DNA from: Artemisia argyi
Taxonomy: Eukaryota > Streptophyta > Magnoliopsida > Asterales > Asteraceae
Assembly (NCBI GenBank): GCA_030686995.1
Contig: CM060693.1
Coordinates: 119,005,228 to 119,069,227, forward strand
Length of the DNA: 64,000 nucleotides
Direction of reading: 5' to 3'
The position numbers and the translations under genes were made by a program. Positions 57,901 through 64,000 of the stretch are shown in pieces; the first letter of the stretch is position 1, and the number at the start of each line of letters is the position of its first letter. Below the pieces are notes generated by a model. That model was not told the DNA's origin, searched no databases, and saw only the letters and a list, made by a program, of their open reading frames with translations.

Positions 57901-57996
57901 CGTTATGAGGTCGTTTTCTATGAATGTGACTGTCTTACCCGTGAGTAATACCCCGAACTATGTTTTGCTGCCATATTCCGAGTTGGGGGTGTTACA
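54967..57996 (-). mobile_element. LTR E: Ty3/gypsy-type LTR fragment, 3' end missing
   Basis: On the minus strand it begins TGTAACACCCCCAACTCGGA at 57996, the start typical of many plant gypsy (often chromovirus) LTRs. It can be followed leftward for about 3 kb as non-coding sequence to the junction with the B fragment. It has several GAGCCGTGACT...GAGTCACGG blocks (55560-56210) and a (CT)n/C13 tract (about 55118-55155). The open frames at 54990-55472 and 55013-55567 arise from Pro/Ser- and Gly/Arg-biased low-complexity sequence and look non-genic. No CA end was found at the left, so it is truncated there. Confidence 0.5.
55118..55155. repeat. (CT)n and poly-C tract
   Basis: About 12 CT dinucleotides followed by 13-14 C. 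Confidence 0.9.
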
Positions 57997-58035
57997 TGAC
58001 TTTTCTTATTATTTTCCAACAATCTTAAAAGGTGT

Positions 58036-58487
58036 TTAAATGTTATGAAAGACCCGTTTGTTTAAGAGTTTAAGCTTTAGTTTAGTAAGTGTGGAGTTGA
58101 AAAATTCAATTCCATTGTCACTCCTTATAGTTTTGATTTGTGTGTTAAATTGTGTTTTGACATAGGTATGAAAGCTTTTGACTGTGGAGATAATATGGTG
58201 TTTGGTTGGAATCAAATATGTCATGTGGCTCTTGAGAAATCATCAACAATTGTGAGAAAAAGTTTGCATTTATTGACTATACAATGGTGGTAAGGACCCC
58301 ATACATCCATATGAATGAATTTGAAAGCTGAATCAGCATGAGACAAACTAGGTGAAAAAGGTAAAGCATGATGTTTTACTAAAGGACATATGGTACATTT
58401 GTGATCTATTGAAGAAGAACTAGAAAAAGACAATTGTGGTACATGTTTGAGTGCTTGTGTTGATGGGTGTCCCAGCCTTGTTTGCAA
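58036..58487 (-). pseudogene. Element D pre-integrase and integrase remnant
   Basis: TRLGHPSTQALKHV and CTICPLVKHHALPF form the zinc-binding region. FIHMDVWGPYH holds the first catalytic Asp, and IKTIRSDNGIEFFNS the second. A frameshift near 58220 separates the two parts. The Glu region is lost at the junction with LTR E. Confidence 0.82.
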
Positions 58488-58678
58488 AGAGATAGCTTGG
58501 TTGCATTAACAGTTGAGGGTGATGAGTTGATGTTTGTTGTGGAAGGTAAAATGTACAAGCCACCACTAAGAACTCCATGGGTTTGGGAGTCATCATGGCC
58601 CTGAAAAACACATGCATTGCTAGTGAAAGTGATAGATTTTAAGGTGTGTTTAAGGATCTGACTAATAGAGATGAGGTT

Positions 58679-58930
58679 CTATGTGAATGTTGGGATGTAA
58701 AGTACATTGTAAAGAGTGATGTTGGATTGTAGCCTAACTGAGCCAACCTTAGTAACTGTTGTGGAGTGACCATTTGGTAATTGTACAATAATAGGTGTTA
58801 TGCAGGTAATGATGTTATGCATTAATGTGAGTGAGATGCATATATGATAAGTAGCACCACTATCTATAATCCAAATCTCCTTTGAACCAGAAATGTAATG
58901 AGTTATGAGTCTTTGAGGTTTACCTATCAT
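58679..58930 (-). pseudogene. Element D protease
   Basis: EIWIIDSGATYHICIS carries the DSGA active site (Asp codon 58862-58864). VQLPNGHSTTVTKVGSVRL and LYNVLYIPTFT follow, as in copia proteases. The frame ends at a stop at 58679 before the pre-integrase region, where LIS.S.IL continues in phase. Confidence 0.82.
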
Positions 58931-59698
58931 GAAGTTGTGAGAATTTCATTGTTGTTTTGTATCATTAGTAGTTACTGAGTACTCTGGTGGTAGGTTCATC
59001 ATGTTGGGTGATTCCATTGGTGTGGTTTCCAATGGTGTTCCCTCAGCAGCCATTGTCATGTTAACACCCTTTGGTTTAGCCTGATTTTGCCTCCTCTGTG
59101 GTGGTACATACTTGATTTGCAGGGGGTGGCCAACTAGGAAACCTACAAGCTTATAACATTCCTCCTTGCTATGTCCCTCCTTGCCACAATTTCCACATAT
59201 GACACCTGTTTTGAATGCAACATTTCTTGAATTGTTTTTGGTGGATGGTTGTGGTACTTGATTTCTTGTGTTTCTGGTGGTATCTTTATTAGGTTGGTTT
59301 CTGTAAGTGTTCAGGGCAAATGCAACAGAGGTGGTTTTTTGCTTTGGTACCTCCCTTTGCTTTTCTTCCTATCTCAGCATACTGTATGCTTTAGCCACCA
59401 TTGGTAATGGTTGTAGTAACAAGATTTGTCCTCTGATGTTGGTGTAACTCTTATCTAAACCCATCAAGAATTTCACCAATTTTTTCCTCTAGTCTCTTCC
59501 CCCATTAGTCTTACCATTTACATAAACACACTTGCATGTACAATTATAGGGTGCTTCCAGTGCATATAATTCATCCCATAAACCCTTGAGTTTGGGGTAA
59601 CATACTTCAGTAGACCCATTCAGTTGCTTTAAGTGAACAATTTCATTAGTGAGTTGGTAAATTCTGTACCCATCTAGTTGTGAATAATGTTCATGCAA
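58931..59698 (-). pseudogene. Element D Gag, C-terminal part with zinc knuckle
   Basis: SQLDGYRIYQLTNEIVHLKQ and LKGLWDELYALEAPYNCTCK are typical copia Gag. A CX2CX4HX4C knuckle (CGNCGKEGHSKEEC) lies at about 59156-59197 on the minus strand. Stops after NGGRD (59489) and after SMLR break the frame. Confidence 0.8.
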
Positions 59699-59955
59699 CT
59701 GGTACCATAATGAGTGTACAAAATGAACAAAATTGAGATTATACCAATCAGATCTGAAACTGTGTTAAGCACCCAAGAGATCACCATGTCATTTGGTCTC
59801 TCCCAATAAGGCCTTATTGGAGATGATGTTTCAGGTTCCTCAAACTCACCATTAACCAATTTCAACTTGTTTCTAGCACTTAATGCAATCATCATGGATC
59901 TTTTCCAAGAACTGTAGTTTTCTGAGTCTATGAGTATCTTTGAAATTAGGATCAT
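59674..59955 (-). pseudogene. Element D Gag, N-terminal part
   Basis: Starts MILISKILIDSENYSSWKRS; RPNDMVISWVLNTVSDLI is diagnostic of this copia Gag type. The true start is probably upstream, since LYLQPN precedes in frame. A frameshift near 59700 puts the next segment in another frame. Confidence 0.8.
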
Positions 59956-60242
59956 GTTTGGTTGAAGATACAGTGTGTTTAGATGATGAGATAAATGAAA
60001 GATATAGTGTGATTGAGTGAATGTTGTTATGAAAAATGTGTTTGTGGTGTTATGCTGATCAGAAAACTTTATGATTTGATCTAATTTGGTAGTAAAAATG
60101 AAGTATGGTGGTTAGTTACGGTGGTGAAAAACGAATATGGTGGTCGGTTATAGTGGTGAAAAACAGTTATGGCGGTTTGTTATGATGGAAGTTAGTTATT
60201 TAGTAGCGGAATAGTGGTGGTGATGGTAGAGCAGGATACATT

Positions 60243-60254
60243 GCTCTAATACCA
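60243..60254 (-). other. Primer-binding site of element D (initiator tRNA-Met type)
   Basis: Minus-strand TGGTATTAGAGC, one base different from the common copia site TGGTATCAGAGC, directly after the LTR end TTTATCA. Confidence 0.85.
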
Positions 60255-60637
60255 TGATAAAGTTTGAAAGGGAAATAATTTGTTATTATTATTATGAAAT
60301 TGTTAAGTACAAATGAGGTAAATGAATGCTACTTATACTACTCTACTTGTCTACTACTAATGTATCTGGACTACTCTACATATATGATACATTACATTAC
60401 ATTAAACTAAGCTAGCATTAAGTAGAATTCGCATTATGTGTTGACCATGTCTGCAATTGCTGTGTAAGCTATGGATTGTATGGCTCTGTATTGGCTTGTG
60501 CTGATGTTGTCTTGACTGCACTTATGAAGACTGCATTGGCACTTGTCTTGACTGCACTTGTGTAGTCTCATTAAGATCAATTTGGGGCCATGATTGTTAT
60601 GAAGCTTATTAAATGTTGTTTGGAATTATACTTAACA
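60255..60637 (-). mobile_element. 5' LTR of element D
   Basis: In sense it begins TGTTAAGTATAATTCC and ends CTTTATCA beside the primer site: 383 bp. The next five bases outside are GTTGG (60638-60642). No second LTR is available to confirm the outer end. Confidence 0.65.
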
Positions 60638-61013
60638 GTTGGAAGTGTCAAGCTTAAAGAAGGAACTGTTGGAAGATTGCACTAGCAGTACAAAGTCAGT
60701 TTGTACTACTAGCACAGAAAGTTAAAACTGCTTATAAGATAATGATCAAAAGTGAAGACGCGTTCAAGATAATTACAGAATAGATAGCATGTATATTTTA
60801 TATGTTAAGAATGATACGAATATTGTTCTAGTAATAGTTATCTTGTGTAAGACTCCTTGTTCTATAAAAGGAGGTTCTAGGTTAAGCAAAAGAGATATAG
60901 AAAATATAGAATAGCTTCAAGGTTGTAACCCTGGTGACAACAAGAGATCACTCGTATTATTTTGATAATATTGAAGCTTGTTTTGGTGGTGAATACACTG
61001 TATTTCTTTCTCA
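60638..61013 (+). mobile_element. LTR-like stretch between D and H, boundaries uncertain
   Basis: A TGTTGGAAG start at 60667, a TATA-like TCTATAAAAGG at 60871-60881 and a TTTCTTTCTCA end at 61013, right where H pol homology begins, suggest a copia solo LTR. The flanking bases (GGAAC and TTGGG) do not match, so this is not proven. No gene is visible. Confidence 0.35.
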
Positions 61014-62449
61014 TTGGGTGCTTTGCAATTTACCAAATGGCATGAAGGTTATTGGAACCAAATGGGTGTTCAGAAATAAGAGAGATAAAAGAGGAATTCT
61101 AATCAGGAACAAGGCTAGGCTTATGGCACATGGCTATAAATAGGAGGAAGGCATAGATTATGAAGAAGTTTTTGCACCAATTGCAAGAATTGAGGCAATA
61201 AGGATTTTTCTAGCTTATGCTTCTTATATGGGCTTCATTGTATACCAAATGGATGTGAAAAGTGCATTTCTCTATGGTCAAATTGATGAAGAGGTATATG
61301 TCTCTCAACCTCTAAGTTTTGAAGATCCTAATCATCAAAACAAGATGTACAAGGTGGTGAAAGCTATGTATGGCTTGCATCAAGCTCCAAGAGCTTGGTA
61401 TGAAACTCTTGCTACTTATTTAGTGTCAAATGTGTTTCATAGGGGCAAGATTGATCAAACTCTTTTCATTAAGAAGAACAAGGGTGATATTCTGCTAGTT
61501 CAAGTATATGTTGATGATATCATCTTAGGATCTACAAAGAAGGAGATGTGTAGAGAATTTGAGAAGCTAATGAAAGATTAGTTCAAGATGAGTTCTATGG
61601 AAGAACATACATTCTTTTTGGGACTTCAAGTGCAGCAAAGACCAGATGGAATTTTTATTAGCCAAGACAAGTATGTGGCTGATATGTTGAGGAATTTTCA
61701 ATTTTCCGATGCAAAAACGGCTAGTACACCTGCAAGTAAAGAGACTTCTTTGATGTTGAAGGATGATAGTGGTGAACCTGTTGATTTTCACACTTACAGA
61801 TCCATGATAGGGTCCTTAATGTATCTTACTTCTTCAAGACCACACATAATGTTTGCAGTGTGTGCTTCTGCAAGGTTTCAAGTCACTCCTAAGATCTCTC
61901 ACTTGACTACTGTATATAGAATTTTTAGATATCTTAAAGGTCATCCTAAGTTAGGATTATGGTATCCAAGGGAGTCTCCAATGGAATTGGTATCTTATTG
62001 AGACAGTGATTATGTTGGAGCAAGTTTTGATAGCAAATCCACAACTGGTGGATGTCAATTTCTTGGATGTAAGTTGATATCATTGCAGTGCAAAAAGCAA
62101 ACAATGGTGGCTACTTCAAAAACTAAAGCAGAGTATGTGGCTGCTGCTAGTTGTTGTGCTCAAGTATTGTGGCTTCAAAATCAACTACTTGATTACGGGT
62201 AAAATTTTATGAACACCATTATTTATATTGATAATATCAGTACAATGTGCATTATTAAGAATCCAGTTCAACATTCTAAAACTAAACACATTGAAATTAG
62301 ACATCATTTTATCAGAGATTCTAATGAGAAAAGTTAGTTCAGGTTGTCAAATTCATACTGATGACAACTATGCCGACTTATTAACTAAAGGTTTTGATGT
62401 GGGTAGGTTTCAGTACTTGGTTGCAGGTATTGGAATGCTCAATCCATAA
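61014..62449 (+). pseudogene. Element H pol remnant: RT and RNase H of a Sirevirus-like copia
   Basis: RT: IGTKWVFRNK, VYQMDVKSAFLYG, MYGLHQAPRAWYE, YVDDIILGS. RNase H: DSDYVGASFDSKSTTGG, KTKAEYVAAASCC, SKTKHIEIRHHFIRD. The C-terminal end is ADLLTKGFDVGRFQYLVAGIGM. In-frame stops occur at 61141-61143, 61579-61581, 61999-62001, 62200-62202 and 62335-62337, with a frameshift near 62335. Sequence left of 61014 is unrelated, so gag, protease and integrase are missing. Confidence 0.88.
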
Positions 62450-62770
62450 AACTCTGATGTCTAAGTGTTATTTTCAAAAGGATGTTGATTTGTACTGCTT
62501 GTATTGTCAATAGAATGCTTTTTAGAGTTTATACTGTTGCATAAAATTTTCGTAATGCTTATGTTAAAATGTTAGTCAATACTCATAACTGTCAAATAGA
62601 AAATATTATGTCTTGTATTTTCTTATTTGGGCTAACATTCACAAGAAGAATAAGCATTATGAATGGTATTGAGCTATTCAGTGGATTGGAGTTTGCTAAG
62701 TTTGCAATGTGTGATCCTTCACACACAGCAAATGGTAATCAGTTCACCATGTGTAATCCACATAAGAACT
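62450..62770 (+). other. Element H spacer after pol
   Basis: AT-rich. It holds a small direct repeat (CAATGTGTGATCC near 62706 and CCATGTGTAATCC near 62748). The 67-codon frame at 62569 has no recognised feature. Confidence 0.5.
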
Positions 62771-62975
62771 GACTAGTCCAGAGCAAACGGCTCCTGGTAA
62801 AGACCACTCAAATCCGTTCATGGTTGATAGTTTACCAAAAACTATATGGTTATCAACTCACCATATTCTTATGATGAAGAGTTGGCTAGTCCAAAGCAAA
62901 TGGCTCTTGGTAAAGACAAGTCAAATCTGTTGATAGCTGATAGCTTGCTCAAAACTCTATATGAGCAGTCATGTT
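62771..62975 (+). repeat. Two-unit CTAGTCC/GGTAAAG module in copia element H
   Basis: Units start GACTAGTCCAG (62771) and GGCTAGTCCAA (62884). Each continues with AGCAAACGG or AGCAAATGG, CT.TTGGTAAAGAC, TCAAATC.GTT and a TTTACCAAAAACT hairpin-like part. Order and wording match the modules in the Ty3 elements A and B. Confidence 0.75.
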
Positions 62976-63299
62976 TTTATGTTTACTTTTTATACTTCTC
63001 TTTGAAATTTTTGCCAAAAAGTTTCTACTACTGAGTTATAGTTTGTACTGTTAATGTTAAACTTAAAACTATTGACTTAGTAACTGATATTTGGACAATA
63101 TAATTGGGAAAATCTTTTGTTACTATACTTTTAGAGTTTCTTGGAAGAATATCTTGTTTCTAAATTTATATCTTTACCAAACATAATTCTTTCTTGAGCA
63201 ACACTTTATAAACCCTAATTGTATAAATATAACATCCCAATTATCTTCTTAATCACATTCGATTTCTTTTCTATCAAAAACCAAATTGTTCTTCACGGC
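62976..63299 (+). other. Element H non-coding stretch before the extra ORF
   Basis: AT-rich, no recognisable gene. GTATAAATATAA (about 63220-63231), 70-80 bp ahead of the extra ORF's ATG, is TATA-like. Confidence 0.4.
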
Positions 63300-64000
63300 A
63301 TGGTTAACTTGGTTTCTGAAGGCTTATGAGTAAAACCTAGTCAATCTAGGAATGAAACTCAGTTTATTTCCAATGATGCACCTCTCACAGCAGGTTACAC
63401 AGCGGGAAGTGTTAAGGATAGTATGCAACTACATGAATTGATGGATCTTTGTGCTACTTTGTCTTCCAAAGTTTCAGTCTTGGAAGTTGAACTCAAGAAA
63501 ACAAATATGCTTTATGCAGAACTGCAATACCAAGTCAAGCAATTGAAAGCCAAGAAGGAAGATATCATTAATTCTTCTTCCTCCTTAGATTCAGATGACT
63601 TTTATGTGGCTATGAGAAATTCTTTCAAATAGGGGAGGAAAATGGAGTCACAGATTCAGGGGAGGCAATGGAAAAGGCAAGTTTTTGAAGATTTTGAAGA
63701 ATCTGAAGCAGGTTTCACTGATGATCAAGAAAGTACTGCTAGTTTTTACAAACAAAAAGTTGATGAAAAGGAAAGAATAGAGACAGAGAAGAATGATGTT
63801 GAGAAGATAAAGAAGAATGATGAACCACAAGAAGAAGCTTTGCATGTTGATCTAATTTATAATGAAGTCATTGATTGGGAGATCAGCAGAGATGAGTTTT
63901 GAAAAGTTTGGAAATTAACTAGAGCAAATGGAAAGTCTACAAATTACAAGAACATTGAAGAATTGGTGAAGTCTTGTAATAGAAAAGATTTAGATACTTT
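63300..64000 (+). pseudogene. Element H extra ORF downstream of pol, broken, continues past window
   Basis: ATG at 63300-63302. One frame runs to the window end, interrupted by stops at 63327-63329, 63630-63632 and 63900-63902. The second part (LHELMDLCATLSSKVSVLEV...QYQVKQLKAKKED) is a heptad coiled coil. It is followed by an acidic/basic region (DEKERIETEKNDVEKIKK) and a WKLTRANGKSTNYKNIEEL segment. Coiled-coil proteins of this layout are common after pol in Asteraceae copia elements as I remember them. Their role is unknown, and there is no membrane segment. It is unlike the extra ORF of Sire-1. Confidence 0.65.

Larger units (their letters stand above)
57997..60637 (-). mobile_element. 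Element D: decayed Ty1/copia element, 5' part
   Basis: Minus-strand 5' LTR (60255-60637), primer site (60243-60254), gag with zinc knuckle, protease and half of integrase are present. It is cut near 57997-58040 by LTR E. RT, RNase H and the 3' LTR are absent from the window. The gag style (DSENYSSWKRSMMIALSARNKL) is that of a different copia lineage from Sire-1, F and H. Confidence 0.85.

Overview
This window holds no convincing host gene. It is plant heterochromatin-style DNA made almost wholly of long-terminal-repeat (LTR) retrotransposons nested in one another, plus one foldback-type DNA element. The Ty3/gypsy polyproteins (Athila-like: tRNA-Asp primer site, no chromodomain, FMDD reverse transcriptase) and the Ty1/copia proteins (Sirevirus-like, with an extra ORF downstream of pol) resemble proteins I know as abundant in daisy-family (Asteraceae) genomes. 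That placement is from memory of protein style, not from a search.

Left part (1-17226). Positions 1-8400 are the 3' part of a Sirevirus-like copia element (Sire-1): the end of gag, then pol, an extra ORF at 5925-6644, three purine tracts and a 1274-bp 3' LTR. Its pol is split by a reverse-oriented solo LTR of the same family (1909-3552, duplication TATAG). Sire-1 abuts a foldback element (8401 to about 9767) with inverted arms of about 35-bp units and CCACC/GGTGG minisatellites. The foldback lies in RNase H of Athila-like element C (about 9768-17226), whose 3' LTR runs to 17226.

Middle (17227-23152). C interrupts the integrase of a decayed minus-strand copia element F, whose gag begins at 22917. 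F also carries a clean solo LTR G (19089-20504, duplication GAAAG) with a striking TGACGGCGTCA array upstream of its TATA box.

Right-middle (23153-54966). Decayed minus-strand Athila-like element B occupies 23153-54883. Its 3' LTR is split by a complete, very young relative, element A (25462-42684). A has 5070-bp LTRs, duplication ATAAA, primer site, polypurine tract and an intact 1914-codon gag-pol ORF. B's right LTR is followed by a second piece of element-internal sequence, so B is a remnant of a multimer or of a rearrangement.

Right end (54967-64000). A minus-strand TGTAACACCCC-type LTR fragment E (to 57996) abuts a decayed minus-strand copia element D (gag, protease, part of integrase, primer site, 5' LTR ending near 60637). 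Then come an LTR-like stretch and a decayed plus-strand Sirevirus-like element H (61014-64000) with pol remnants and a broken coiled-coil extra ORF.

Only element A looks able to encode a full set of proteins (Gag, protease, RT, RNase H, integrase); the others carry stops, frameshifts, active-site changes or interruptions. The most interesting signals are non-coding: a hairpin array in Sire-1 LTRs whose outer stems differ in sequence but stay complementary; a second copy of that array plus the same TATA decamer ahead of the extra ORF; and a roughly 100-bp repeat module found in both Ty3 elements (A, B) and a Ty1 element (H).
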